DNA of 64,000 bases from CAYSRJ01 sp964521865 (GCA_964521865.1 CAZFTJ010000016.1:41872-105871); one strand, 5' to 3'; numbered from the stretch's first letter, positions 26,753-36,091 are shown. Notes: a model not told the origin generated them from the sequence alone. Translations and numbers: made by a program.

Positions 26753-27484
26753 TTAATAATTAACCAATAAAAATACACCTGTAGCAAGTAATATACTACT
26801 GATAGCAGCTCTAAATCCTTTTTCGTTAATTCTGAAATGTACTGATTTTCCAATGAATGCTCCAAAAAAAGAAGCAGGAAGCATAAAAAGGCTTATTTTT
26901 ATAATATCAATATTTATTAATTTTAAATATATATAGGGTATAATCCTGACCGTATCGACTATAAGGAAATATGATAACATTGTTGCTCGTAAAATATGTT
27001 TTGCAGTAAGCTGGTTTTCAAGATAAATAGCAATTGGTGGACCCGCGGTACCAAAGAGACCACCTAAAACTCCGCCCAGTACACCAGATAGATAACCAAA
27101 AAACGCAGGCCACTTTTTTCTTGTAGTTTGTCCTTTTAACAAATTAAGAATTATTCTCAAAGCAAATAGTATGGTGAATCCACCGAAAACTCGTTTTAAA
27201 ACATCACTATTGAAGTTGACAAGGATGAAAGATCCAACAGCTACTCCAATGATGCTTATCGGAAGAACAATTAAAAGGGATCGTTTGTCGATATTTTTTC
27301 TTGCTTGAATAGTAACAACGATTCCCCCAGCAATTTCAGTTATCGCAGTGATTACGACAACAGTTTTAATCTCAAATATCAATAGTAATAAGGGAGTCAT
27401 AACAAGAGCAGAGCCAAATCCTGTAAGTCCACGTATAAAAAGGCCTATAAAACCAATGATTGAAGCAAATATGATTTGAAGCAT
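26753..27484 (-). CDS. TauE/SafE (TSUP) family exporter, second copy
   Basis: A 243-residue polytopic protein of the sulfite exporter family. Its two half-repeats are marked by RGLTGFGSALVMTPLLLLIF near the N-terminus and GVLGGLFGTAGPPIAIYL near residue 140, both strong TSUP signatures. It is more canonical in length than the copy at 1872 and only distantly similar to it. It lies at the upstream edge of the AT-rich sulfur/amine block on the same strand. If the block releases sulfite from an organosulfonate, this would be the efflux route; that is an inference. Confidence 0.88.
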   Translation of the reverse strand: MLQIIFASIIGFIGLFIRGLTGFGSALVMTPLLLLIFEIKTVVVITAITEIAGGIVVTIQARKNIDKRSLLIVLPISIIGVAVGSFILVNFNSDVLKRVFGGFTILFALRIILNLLKGQTTRKKWPAFFGYLSGVLGGVLGGLFGTAGPPIAIYLENQLTAKHILRATMLSYFLIVDTVRIIPYIYLKLINIDIIKISLFMLPASFFGAFIGKSVHFRINEKGFRAAISSILLATGVFLLVNY

Positions 27485-28047
27485 AAAGATTTTTTTGCCC
27501 TTAACGTAGGAATTGATATTTTTTTTAATTCTTGATTAGAATTGATCCAAGTTTAGATTTATTATAAAATTCAAGTAAGAATACTTATTGCCTTTTTAAG
27601 CTGCGTTGTTAATGATAGAGATAAAGTTAAACATCTGAATTACATATGTATATCCTTTCGTTTTCAAACATATCATGTTTTCATCTTATTTGTTTTTATT
27701 TTATTTACCTGTGATTTCACCCTTGTTTGAATGCTTTAAAAGACTTATAAAAGGTTCTGTAATTTTACTCCGTATCGTTATTGCAATCAATAACTACTTG
27801 AGTGGGTTGAGGTTTAACAAATAACCTGAATTCATATTGATTCGTGCAAAAAATTATTGTAACGCTACGGAACATAGTAAATATTTAACAGTTGATTAAT
27901 ATAAGAGGAGATATTTGAATACGTAATATCGATTGTCTCTGTATCCATGTATACACTGCTTATGCAGTGTAGAGAGATTATCAAGGGAATCCAAGCGTAT
28001 CGGAGAAAGTTAATGATAGATAGTATTCTATCAGTGGAGGGAGGTCC
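27485..28047. other. AT-rich gap at the edge of the sulfur block
   Basis: No gene is supported. The inverted repeat TACACTGC-TTAT-GCAGTGTA (27952-27971) lacks a T-run. A second palindrome at 28014-28033 is listed separately. Base composition changes from AT-rich to GC-rich at about 28.0 kb. No attachment-site repeat or integrase was noticed. Confidence 0.45.
28014..28033 (+). promoter_or_regulatory. Palindromic operator before the Zn-dehydrogenase
   Basis: TGATAGATAGTATTCTATCA has arms TGATAGA/TCTATCA and ends just before the Shine-Dalgarno GGAGGGAGG of the 28048 gene. It resembles TGATACATATCA at 31965-31976 in its TGATA/TATCA half-sites. The GntR regulator at 32922 is a candidate binder. 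Confidence 0.5.
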
Positions 28048-29073
28048 ATGAAATCGGCATGGGTTACAGGTAGAAACAGAATAGAGATCCGCGAGCAGGA
28101 CATTTCCCATCCCGGGCCGGGAGAGGTGCTGGTTAAAATCAAGGCCTGCGGGATATGCGGCACCGACCTGCACTTCTACCGTGACTATCCCTACGGAAAA
28201 CCGATCCCCCTCGGGCACGAGGTATCCGGTATTGTCGTGGATTTTGGACCATCGGTCACGGACCTTAAAGAGGGAGCCGCTGTCGTTGTACAGAATCATG
28301 TCATATGCGGGAGGTGCGCATCCTGTCTCAACGGCGAGTGGAACCGCTGTCTGAACATACAAACATATATGAACGACAGGGCCGGGATGGCTGAATACCT
28401 GAGAGTGCCCCGTGAAATGGTGCTGCCTTTCGAGTCTCTCGATTTCGTCCGGGCTGCGGTTGCGGAACCGGTGACTGTGGCGCTCGACCTCATGAAACAG
28501 GCCGATCTGAACATCTATCAGGATGTGCTCGTTTCGGGCCCGGGGATCATCGGGCTCGTCTGTGTGCGGATCGCAAAGCTGTCCGGAGCCGGAAAGGTTG
28601 CCGTTCTGGGGCGGGCGAAAAAATCACCGCGGGGGAGAAAACGTATGGAGACTGCCCGCCGTATGGGAGCGGACCGGGTGTACGATACAGATAAACCGGG
28701 ATGGAAAGAGGAGGTCAAGAGTGATTTTCCCCGCGGATTCCAGAGAATAATCGTTACTTCTCCGCCGTCGAGCATACCCGATACCCTGGACCTTGCCTCT
28801 TTCGGAGCATGGGTGGTATATAACGGAATCAGCTTCTCCAAGGAAACGGTAACATTCAACGCAAACAGCTTTCATTTCAGGAAGCTCAGGCTCATCGCCT
28901 CCCACGCCATACCGAACTGGGGCTTTCCCATGGCCTTCGAACTGATCAAAGATAAACAGGTCGATGCCGAGCAACTGGTTACCCACACCTTCCTCTTTCC
29001 TCATGTGGAAGATGCGGTTAAAGCAGCTTCCGCCCGGGAGCTCGAGGTGATCAAGGTAGTCGTTACCTTCTGA
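28048..29073 (+). CDS. Zn-dependent alcohol/polyol dehydrogenase
   Basis: A 341-residue medium-chain dehydrogenase (sorbitol/threonine dehydrogenase-like). Catalytic zinc ligands are in GICGTDLHFYRD and GHEVSG; the structural zinc site is CGRCASCLNGEWNRC with four cysteines. The NAD-binding loop is SGPGIIGLVCVRIAKLSGA. GGAGGGAGG precedes the ATG. It should oxidise a polyol or secondary alcohol. It stands alone on the plus strand, its stop 111 bases from the converging thiolase gene. A palindrome at its 5' end suggests local repression. The substrate is unknown. Confidence 0.88.
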   Translation: MKSAWVTGRNRIEIREQDISHPGPGEVLVKIKACGICGTDLHFYRDYPYGKPIPLGHEVSGIVVDFGPSVTDLKEGAAVVVQNHVICGRCASCLNGEWNRCLNIQTYMNDRAGMAEYLRVPREMVLPFESLDFVRAAVAEPVTVALDLMKQADLNIYQDVLVSGPGIIGLVCVRIAKLSGAGKVAVLGRAKKSPRGRKRMETARRMGADRVYDTDKPGWKEEVKSDFPRGFQRIIVTSPPSSIPDTLDLASFGAWVVYNGISFSKETVTFNANSFHFRKLRLIASHAIPNWGFPMAFELIKDKQVDAEQLVTHTFLFPHVEDAVKAASARELEVIKVVVTF

Positions 29074-29183
29074 TCTTTTATTCCCGTATCCGTTGCGCGA
29101 TCTTGATGGCTCTCATTCGCCCGCAGGCGGATCGGCCCGCTTTTCAACGGGCGCATCCTCAACCGATGATCCGCGAGCCCGCG

Positions 29184-30419
29184 TCACCTGTCCGAGCCTA
29201 TAATGTGAACAACGTTGGTGGTTGCACAGCCGCCGATGTTGAGGGTTGCAGCCCTTTTCGCCCCCGGAACCTGGTAATCGCCTGCCCTGCCCGATACCTG
29301 CAGGTACGCGTCGAGAAGCTGCCTCGTTCCGGTTGCACCGACTGGATGTCCTCCTCCTATCAATCCTCCCGACGGATTGACGGGACAGCGCCCGTTGAAA
29401 TCGATGACCCCGTCTTCAATTGCCTTCCAGCTCTCACCGGGCTTTGTAAAGCCGAAATGATCGATTGCGGCATATTCAGTGATGGTGAAGCAGTCGTGGG
29501 TTTCAATGCATGCAATATCCCCGATCCCGCCGATTCCGGCACGGGTGTACGCATCCAGAATCGCTTTCCGGGTATAGGGCAGCGGGTACTCGTTTTTCCC
29601 GGCGTCCGCAATTTTGTCGTCCGTCAGGATGGGTGCTGTCGTATGGCCCCATCCCTGTATATACGGCGTACCGTCCAGTTTCAAACCGTGCCCGACGCAA
29701 TATTTTCGGGCATAGTCCTGTGAAGAAAGGAACAAAGCGGCAGCGCCGTCCGTCACCTGACAGCAGTCCGTCGTGCGGAGAGTGTTCCCGATGGCCCTGT
29801 TGAACTCACCCGTGCTGCAGGCGTGCCGTTTATTCATGTACCAGTCCCTTGTCTGCGCTTTCGGGTTTCTCTTTGCATTCGTGTAATTGATGGCTGAGAT
29901 CTGTGCCAGATGCTCGTAGTCGACACCGTACAGATCGTTGTAGAGATCGTATATACGGTCGAACAGCTTTGGAAAGGGAAAGCTGACCCACCTGCACTCC
30001 TTTTCGTAAAACGCCGCTGTTCCGAGATAATCGCCGCCGGTCTTCGAATCGACGCTTTTCATGAGCTCTACGCCGAGTACCAGGACAAGGTCGTGAATAC
30101 CGGCCTCGATTTCAGTCCGCGCGACAAGGGCCGCAATCGACCCGGAAGCGCAGGCAGCTTCGTGCCGCGCCGTGGGAATACCGCGCAGCGCAGGGTCGTA
30201 GTTTAAAACCAGTGCTCCGAAATGAGCCTGCATGGTAAAGAGTTCTCCGGCAAAGTTGCCGACATGGGCAGCCTGTATCTCCCCGGGATCGATTTCTGCA
30301 GCGGCAAACGCTCCCTCCATCGCCTCGTTTATCATTGCCTGTACGCTCTTCCCTTCTCTCGTCCAGTTTCGCGAAAAGTCTGTCTGAAATCCTCCAAGTA
30401 TGTAAACTCTTTTCCGCAT
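29184..30419 (-). CDS. Thiolase / acetyl-CoA acetyltransferase family
   Basis: A 411-residue thiolase-superfamily enzyme of the SCP2-type acetyl-CoA acetyltransferase branch. The nucleophilic cysteine is in HEAACASGSIAAL (about residue 88), the His of ETHDCFTITEYAA and the C-terminal GGGHPVGATGTRQLLD complete the active site, and NIGGCATTNVVHI carries the second cysteine region. ATG at 30419 has GGGAG eight bases upstream; an ATG six codons earlier is less likely. It follows the hydroxyacyl-CoA dehydrogenase gene by 156 bases on the same strand, so the pair probably handle a 3-hydroxyacyl-CoA and cleave the 3-ketoacyl-CoA. Confidence 0.88.
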   Translation of the reverse strand: MRKRVYILGGFQTDFSRNWTREGKSVQAMINEAMEGAFAAAEIDPGEIQAAHVGNFAGELFTMQAHFGALVLNYDPALRGIPTARHEAACASGSIAALVARTEIEAGIHDLVLVLGVELMKSVDSKTGGDYLGTAAFYEKECRWVSFPFPKLFDRIYDLYNDLYGVDYEHLAQISAINYTNAKRNPKAQTRDWYMNKRHACSTGEFNRAIGNTLRTTDCCQVTDGAAALFLSSQDYARKYCVGHGLKLDGTPYIQGWGHTTAPILTDDKIADAGKNEYPLPYTRKAILDAYTRAGIGGIGDIACIETHDCFTITEYAAIDHFGFTKPGESWKAIEDGVIDFNGRCPVNPSGGLIGGGHPVGATGTRQLLDAYLQVSGRAGDYQVPGAKRAATLNIGGCATTNVVHIIGSDR

Positions 30420-30575
30420 GTTGTATCTCCCGTACATCCACGGTTTGTTATAATGCCGCCGGTACAGTACAGCACAGGTATTCTGAACGGAAGCCCTGCG
30501 CTATTCCCTCCTGAAGAATTGTGTCACAGGGTCCCGTACATCCAGGTGAAGGCTCACGGCTGCATGACATAGTGC

Positions 30576-31862
30576 TTAAACGGCGATAAAAAATCGCGTT
30601 ATATCGGGAACCCTGCACAACTTTGTTTCCGGCAGGTTGCGCAATGCTTCCGGAACAGGCAGGTGCGCCTCCTCGATCAGGTGTACGGTTTTTTTCGGAC
30701 CGCCCAGAAAATCGACCCACCCCGACGGAGGCATCCATGAGAATCCGTATGCCATAACCCTGTCGATTCCATGAATGCCGTTCTCTTCAGGAGTAACCTC
30801 ACCCACCCGGAAAAAGCTGTATGAAACATATCCCAGGATGAAATGCCGCGCTATGGACGCATCTTCCGAAGGATCGTCTTTCATTACTGAAACCGCTTTA
30901 TTGTAGTTCCCATCGTGAATATACCGCTTAATACGTTCTATCACGTCATTTTTTACATACACGGTTTTACGATATTTCAGGGTTGAAGGCTCAAGGACGT
31001 ACCTTTTTTTCTTCTCGTCCGTATAGTAAAATCCGCCGTTTTTCGGCGTTTTCAATCCCAGCATATTGCGGTCTATCATTCTCTGCAGATACTCCGGCAT
31101 TTTGTACGTTTCATGTCTTTCATCACTTGTTTTTTCAAATATGTTTTGTACAATTGCACGGTGAACGTCCAGGCCGACGAGGTCAAGCGTCGTGAGCGGC
31201 GGCAGTGCCCTGCCCGTGTACGGCCCTATCAGGTAATCTGTTCTGTCGACTCCGAGACGCTCTGCATGGAGGCAGGCCTCGTTTAAGAGCTGGAATCCTA
31301 TTCTGTTGCCCGCAAAACCTGGCGTATTGCGGGCAACAACGTTGACCCGCCTCAAAACGTTTTTACAAAAATCACTGACATTCTTTTTGAGCTTCTCGGA
31401 ATTATCGGGATGGTATACGAGCTCGTTGGCGATGAGTTTGCCCGGCGGATTGAAAAAGTGCATTCCGAGAAAGTGGGCTTTAAAGTCGCTGCTGCGATTT
31501 TTCGCCAGCTCTTCAATCGACAGGCCCGAAGAGATGGTTGAAATAATGCTCCCATTCCTGCGGAAATTGTCGACTTTTTCCAGATAGTACCTCTTTAGAT
31601 CGATGTTCTCGGAAAGGGCTTCCAAAATCCAGTCGCAGCCCGAAAGCTCTTTTTCGAGGTCGTCGTACGTTGCGGGAACGATGTATTCACGCAAAATTGT
31701 ACTTTTTGCCTGTTTGACCGCTTTTTCAATGCCCTGTTCGGCCTCGTCTATGGTTCGCTCGAAATATATACAGTGGATGTTCGCCTGAGCAAATATACCG
31801 CCGGAGAGTGAACCCATGGTGCCGTTGCCGCCCAAAACGGCAACTTTATTAATTCGGAACAT
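30576..31862 (-). CDS. 3-hydroxyacyl-CoA dehydrogenase
   Basis: A 428-residue enzyme of the FadB/HBDH type. It has a Rossmann NAD site (VAVLGGNGTMGSLSGGIFAQA split around residue 10), HFFNPPGKLIANELV near residue 145 (the catalytic His and conserved Asn-Pro), and NTPGFAGNRIGFQLLNEA before the C-terminal 3HCDH domains. ATG at 31862 with AGGGA nine bases upstream is preferred over an ATG 18 codons earlier. It is divergent from the SDR gene at 32071, with an operator-like palindrome between. It forms a likely two-gene operon with the thiolase. Confidence 0.88.
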   Translation of the reverse strand: MFRINKVAVLGGNGTMGSLSGGIFAQANIHCIYFERTIDEAEQGIEKAVKQAKSTILREYIVPATYDDLEKELSGCDWILEALSENIDLKRYYLEKVDNFRRNGSIISTISSGLSIEELAKNRSSDFKAHFLGMHFFNPPGKLIANELVYHPDNSEKLKKNVSDFCKNVLRRVNVVARNTPGFAGNRIGFQLLNEACLHAERLGVDRTDYLIGPYTGRALPPLTTLDLVGLDVHRAIVQNIFEKTSDERHETYKMPEYLQRMIDRNMLGLKTPKNGGFYYTDEKKKRYVLEPSTLKYRKTVYVKNDVIERIKRYIHDGNYNKAVSVMKDDPSEDASIARHFILGYVSYSFFRVGEVTPEENGIHGIDRVMAYGFSWMPPSGWVDFLGGPKKTVHLIEEAHLPVPEALRNLPETKLCRVPDITRFFIAV

Positions 31863-31937
31863 GTGCGTTTCCCTGGGGGGTATGCTGCTTAGTCTGAATA
31901 GTGTACTGATTCGCACGTTTGCATACCCATTTTTTTC

Positions 31938-31976
31938 TTGACAGCATCAAACAATACGATATGATGATACATATCA
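31938..31976 (+). promoter_or_regulatory. Promoter and palindrome in a divergent gap
   Basis: TTGACA (31938-31943), 16 bases, TATGAT (31960-31965), then the palindrome TGATACATATCA (31965-31976) at the transcription start. It would drive the SDR/GntR/E1-E2 genes. GGATAATATGAT follows at 31989-32000 and is matched upstream of the gene at 16038. Confidence 0.5.
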
Positions 31977-32070
31977 TTACAGGATAATAGGATAATATGA
32001 TTATATTTTGCTTAACAAGCGTTTTTAATTCAGCCGCTTGAATGTTTTATTCATCCGGAGGAGCAGATGC

Positions 32071-32826
32071 ATGCCGGAATTAAGCGAAAAATCGGCTGTT
32101 GTGACCGGTTCCAGTTATGGAATCGGTAAATCTATTGCGCTTCTTTTTGCAGAGAAAGGAGCTCGTGTACTTGTAAATTATTCTAAATCGGAAGAAAAAG
32201 CAAACGAGGTTGTTTCAGAAATAGTAAGAAAGGGAGGCACGGCGATTGCTCTGAAGGCGGATGTGTCGAAATCAGCGGATGTAAAATTGATGATGGATAC
32301 GTGTCTGAAGAATTTCGGTCGAATCGATATTCTGGTGAATAATGCGGGAATTTTACCCTTCGGACAGATCGAAGAGATCACAGATGAAATTCTGGAGCGG
32401 GTTTTTCGGGTTAATTTTTTCGGTGCGTTTTACTGCTGCAGAGAAGTCGTGCCCGTTATGAAAAGGCAAAAATACGGGAAAATCGTCAACATCTCGTCTA
32501 TAGCCGGTCAGCAAGGCGATCATTCGACTGCGCCCTGTTACGGAGCTTCGAAAGGAGCTCTGTCGGTACTGACGAAATCGCTGGCCCGCCGGCTCGGACC
32601 CTCTGGAATAAATGTCAATGCCATCGCTCCGCATGCTGTGATAACACCGATGATGGATTACTGGGATGATGAAAAAAGAGAAAGGATGCGGAAAGAAATA
32701 CCCGTCAGGCGCCTCGGCACTCCCAAAGATGTTGCCGCAGCTGCGCTGTTTCTCGTATCGGATGAATCGGATTATATAACAGGGCAGATTATCGGTGTCA
32801 ACGGCGGGTATCTGATGGACTCTTGA
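32071..32826 (+). CDS. SDR family oxidoreductase (FabG-like)
   Basis: A 251-residue classical short-chain dehydrogenase: TGSSYGIGKSIAL (cofactor loop), LVNNAGILPFG, the catalytic serine in VNISSIAGQQG, YGASKGAL with Tyr and Lys, and the C-terminal ITGQIIGVNGGY. ATG at 32071 follows GGAGGAG; an in-frame ATG 11 codons upstream is not supported. It reduces or oxidises a hydroxyl; the substrate is unknown. It is followed 95 bases later by the GntR regulator and then the 2-oxoacid dehydrogenase genes. Confidence 0.9.
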   Translation: MPELSEKSAVVTGSSYGIGKSIALLFAEKGARVLVNYSKSEEKANEVVSEIVRKGGTAIALKADVSKSADVKLMMDTCLKNFGRIDILVNNAGILPFGQIEEITDEILERVFRVNFFGAFYCCREVVPVMKRQKYGKIVNISSIAGQQGDHSTAPCYGASKGALSVLTKSLARRLGPSGINVNAIAPHAVITPMMDYWDDEKRERMRKEIPVRRLGTPKDVAAAALFLVSDESDYITGQIIGVNGGYLMDS

Positions 32827-32921
32827 TTGATCGGATACTGTATCCTGTTAATTCATGATTCTTCAGCAGGGAGCTTTCCCGGTACAGAGGCACAGAAAGA
32901 ACAGATGGTGAAAGGGGCACC

Positions 32922-33701
32922 ATGAAAGACAACTACCCGAACGAGGAATTCCAAATCGACAGGGAGAGTCCTGTACCCTATTATCATCAGCTCAAGCTTT
33001 TTTTACTCGGCGAAATTCGATCGGGCAGACTGAAACAGGGGCAGAAGCTGCCCTCCGAGGCGGAATTATGTAATACGTATACCATAAGCAGAACCGTGGT
33101 GCGGCAGACAATAAAGGAGCTGCAGAATGAAGGCTATTTGACAACGGAAAAGGGCAAAGGGACCTTCATTTCACGGCCCAGAATAGTTGAAGGGTTTGTG
33201 CAGAGCCTCTCTGGATTTTATGAGGACATGATGAAGCGGGGATACAGGGTATCGACGCATATATTGAAACAGGAATTAATCCCGTCTTCGCATCATATTT
33301 CACAACAGCTTCGCATAGAAGAACGTACGCCGGTTGTCGCAATCAGCCGCATACGGAAACTGGATGATGAGCCTTCGGTATACGTCACCACGTATGTACC
33401 GCAGGAAATCTGCCCGAAGTTGCTGAATGCCGACCTGGAAAACAAATCCCTCTATTCCTTTCTCGAACAAAACTGCGGTCTTGAAATTTTCAGGGGGCAC
33501 AGGTATATCGGAGTTGCCCTTGCAAACGAATATGAAGCCTCGCTTCTGAATATAGATGTGGGATCCCCACTGATCGAGCTGGAGAGCGTCAGCTACCTCA
33601 GGGACGGGAGACCGCTTGAATACTTCCATGCGCTCCATCGGGGTGACAGAACGAAATTCGAAGTGGAGCTCGTACGATTCAAAGCCAGAGGGCGGGAATG
33701 A
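32922..33701 (+). CDS. GntR/HutC family transcriptional regulator
   Basis: A 259-residue regulator: N-terminal winged helix (PVPYYHQLKLFLLGEI, then LPSEAELCNTYTISRTVVRQ and GYLTTEKGKGTFIS) and a C-terminal UTRA effector domain (about residues 90-250). Distinct from the second HutC regulator at 44791 but of the same layout. It lies in the middle of a catabolic operon. TGATA/TATCA palindromes at 28014 and 31965 are its best candidate operators. Effectors of this family are usually phosphorylated sugars or small acids. Confidence 0.93.
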   Translation: MKDNYPNEEFQIDRESPVPYYHQLKLFLLGEIRSGRLKQGQKLPSEAELCNTYTISRTVVRQTIKELQNEGYLTTEKGKGTFISRPRIVEGFVQSLSGFYEDMMKRGYRVSTHILKQELIPSSHHISQQLRIEERTPVVAISRIRKLDDEPSVYVTTYVPQEICPKLLNADLENKSLYSFLEQNCGLEIFRGHRYIGVALANEYEASLLNIDVGSPLIELESVSYLRDGRPLEYFHALHRGDRTKFEVELVRFKARGRE

Positions 33702-33731
33702 CTGAATTTCTTGTTGAACAAGGATGAATGT

Positions 33732-34733
33732 ATGCCGCGAGTGAAGGAACTTACCTACGTAGAGGCGATAAACGAAGCCCTGATGGAGGAGATGACAAGG
33801 GATGAACATGTATTTATCTTTGGAGAGGACATCAGGGTGGGATACGGCGGCGGAGGAATATTCGGTGCGACGAAGGGTCTGGTGGAGAAGTTCGGCGAAG
33901 AACGTGTTATAGACACGCCCCTGTCGGAGGTGGCGATAACCGGAGCTGCGCTTGGTGCCGCACTTTTGGGGCTGCGGCCGATTGCGGAGATAATGTTCGG
34001 AGATTTTATATCTATCATTATGGACCAGCTCGTGAACAATGCCGCGAAGATGCGCTGGGTGTTGAATGGTGAAGTCGATGTGCCGATTGTGTACAGGACG
34101 GCATACGGCGGAGGCATAGGAGCAGGGTTTCATCATTCACAGAGCTTCGAGGCGTGGCTTGCACACGTACCGGGATTGAAGGTGGTGATGCCTTCTGATC
34201 CAGCGGATGCGAAGGGGCTTTTGAAGACATCGATTCGGGACAATGATCCCGTTATGTTTATGGAGCACAAGCTGCTGTACAAACGGTCCAGCGGCCCGGT
34301 GGCGGAAGATGAGGTGCTGATACCTCTCGGAAAGGGCGCCGTCAAGCGGACCGGGCGGGATGTGACGATAGTTGCGACGGGGGCGATGGTCAAAAAGGCC
34401 CTCGAGGCGGCAGATGTGCTTGCAATGAAGGGAATCTCCGTGGAGGTGCTGGACCCCCGGACGATACTGCCGCTCGACGAGGAACTGATACTGGAATCGG
34501 TGAAGAAAACAGGACGCATAGTGATCGTGCATGAGGCACCCGTATTCGGAGGTTTCGGAGGCGAGATAGCCGGGATAGTCGCGGATAAAGCCATTGATTA
34601 CCTTGACGGCCCTGTAAAGAGGGTGGGGGCGCTCTTTACCCCGATTCCCAACTGGAACAAAATGGAGGAGTACTACCTCCCGGACGTGAAGAAGATTGTC
34701 GATGCAGTCAGAGAGGTGATACGGTTCGAATGA
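33732..34733 (+). CDS. 2-oxoacid dehydrogenase E1 beta subunit
   Basis: A 333-residue E1-beta (transketolase-like pyrimidine-binding plus C-terminal domain) similar to PdhB and AcoB: EAINEALMEEMTRDEHVFI, GEDIRVGYGGGGIFGATKGL, DTPLSEVAITGAALGAALLG and FMEHKLLYK. ATG at 33732 with AAGGA seven bases upstream replaces a TTG seven codons earlier. It binds TPP together with the E1-alpha encoded two genes later. Order beta-E2-alpha is unusual; alpha-beta-E2 is the norm. Confidence 0.92.
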   Translation: MPRVKELTYVEAINEALMEEMTRDEHVFIFGEDIRVGYGGGGIFGATKGLVEKFGEERVIDTPLSEVAITGAALGAALLGLRPIAEIMFGDFISIIMDQLVNNAAKMRWVLNGEVDVPIVYRTAYGGGIGAGFHHSQSFEAWLAHVPGLKVVMPSDPADAKGLLKTSIRDNDPVMFMEHKLLYKRSSGPVAEDEVLIPLGKGAVKRTGRDVTIVATGAMVKKALEAADVLAMKGISVEVLDPRTILPLDEELILESVKKTGRIVIVHEAPVFGGFGGEIAGIVADKAIDYLDGPVKRVGALFTPIPNWNKMEEYYLPDVKKIVDAVREVIRFE

Positions 34734-34743
34734 GGAGGTACGG

Positions 34744-35973
34744 ATGATTGAGGTGCGGATGCCCGAGGCTGGTTTCAGTATAACGGAGGGTACTGTAGTA
34801 GAGTGGCACAAGAAGGTCGGGGATGCGGTGAACGAGGGGGAAAATGTGGTGAGTGTGGAGACGGACAAGATAACGGTCGATATTCCCGCTGAAAAAAAGG
34901 GTATACTCGAAAAAGTGTTGTACAATGCAGGTGAAGTCGTGCCCGTCGGTGATGTTCTCGGCGTAATAGCGGAGTGGGGCGATAGAGTATCCGAAAGTTT
35001 CGAAAAGGGCGTTAAAAAAGACGCGGACAAAGAGATTATTCCCACCGGCAGTGTACGCAATACAGCAGTCGGAAGAGACGGGAGAAAAATTTCGCCCGCC
35101 GCCAGGGCAACAGCCAGGGTGCATGGTATTGATGTAACCGGGATAAAAGAGGGAAGCGGACCGGGTGGAAGGATCGTCAAGACGGATGTGCTTTCCTATC
35201 TGGAAAAAATCAAAGACAGAGAAGTGAAGAAGGTTTTTTCCGAACAGAAGGCTTTGAAAGGAAAATTCACGGGTACCGCCGATACGAAAGAGAGGAGGGT
35301 GGAGTTTACAGGCTGGCGCAGGGTAATAGCGGAGCGCATGGTTAAGAGCACCACCGAGGTGCCCCATTACATGATGTCGGTTGACGCCGATGTGACTGAG
35401 CTCGGGGCGGTTGTGGAAAGACTGCACGTAAAGGAGGGTCTTCACATAACCTATCTGCCCTTCATGATGAAAGCGATCGAGGCGGGCATTGAAGATGAGC
35501 CGCTGATAAACGCCTGGTGTGACGGAAGCGGGTATACTATCAAGGAGGATCTGAATATAGGAATAGCGGTAGATCTCGGGGAGAAACTTCTTGTGCCGGT
35601 GGTGAAAGATGTGCGTGGAAAGTCTGTGCTGGAATTGACGGGGGAGCTCGAGGAGTTGATACGGAAAACACGTCAGGAAAACCTTGAGACTGCTGATGTG
35701 GAGGGAGGCACGATTACACTGACCAATGTGGGGATGTTTGCGACATCATATGCAACATCGGTCATAGTGCAGCCGCAGGTTGCAATCGTATACATGGGTA
35801 CTGCGACCGAAGCTCCCGGCGTAATGGACGGTGCAGTTGCGGTCAGGAAAAAAATGACGTTCGGAGCGACGTTCGACCACAGGGTGGTAAACGGCGCTGC
35901 CGGCGGGAGGTTTCTCAAGAGAGTCAAGCAATGTCTGGAGGATACGGGGGAACTGGCGGCGAGGCTGCGGTAA
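34744..35973 (+). CDS. 2-oxoacid dehydrogenase E2 (dihydrolipoyl acyltransferase)
   Basis: A 409-residue E2: one N-terminal lipoyl domain with the lipoylated lysine in ETDKITVDIPA (about residue 42), a peripheral-subunit-binding domain (ISPAARATARVHGIDV, about residues 118-150), then the acyltransferase core (GWRRVIAERMVKS onward). The catalytic motif reads DHRVVNGA; the usual HXXXDG has Asp where this has Asn, a substitution worth noting. GAGGAGGT overlaps the start, 11 bases after the E1-beta stop. No E3 lies nearby, so the lipoamide dehydrogenase must come from elsewhere. Confidence 0.92.
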   Translation: MIEVRMPEAGFSITEGTVVEWHKKVGDAVNEGENVVSVETDKITVDIPAEKKGILEKVLYNAGEVVPVGDVLGVIAEWGDRVSESFEKGVKKDADKEIIPTGSVRNTAVGRDGRKISPAARATARVHGIDVTGIKEGSGPGGRIVKTDVLSYLEKIKDREVKKVFSEQKALKGKFTGTADTKERRVEFTGWRRVIAERMVKSTTEVPHYMMSVDADVTELGAVVERLHVKEGLHITYLPFMMKAIEAGIEDEPLINAWCDGSGYTIKEDLNIGIAVDLGEKLLVPVVKDVRGKSVLELTGELEELIRKTRQENLETADVEGGTITLTNVGMFATSYATSVIVQPQVAIVYMGTATEAPGVMDGAVAVRKKMTFGATFDHRVVNGAAGGRFLKRVKQCLEDTGELAARLR

Positions 35974-36091
35974 CTTGGGATGATGCCCGCGCCATTACGG
36001 AAGGTTTTTTCTGCAAAAAAAATTAAATCACCAGATCTCATTATTGGAGTGCATCCGTTTTTACGGTGATTGTATAAATGGGGAGCAATGC

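Noticed and set aside
34137..35180. 347-codon minus-strand ORF
   Set aside because: Opposite the E1-beta and E2 genes; no motifs.
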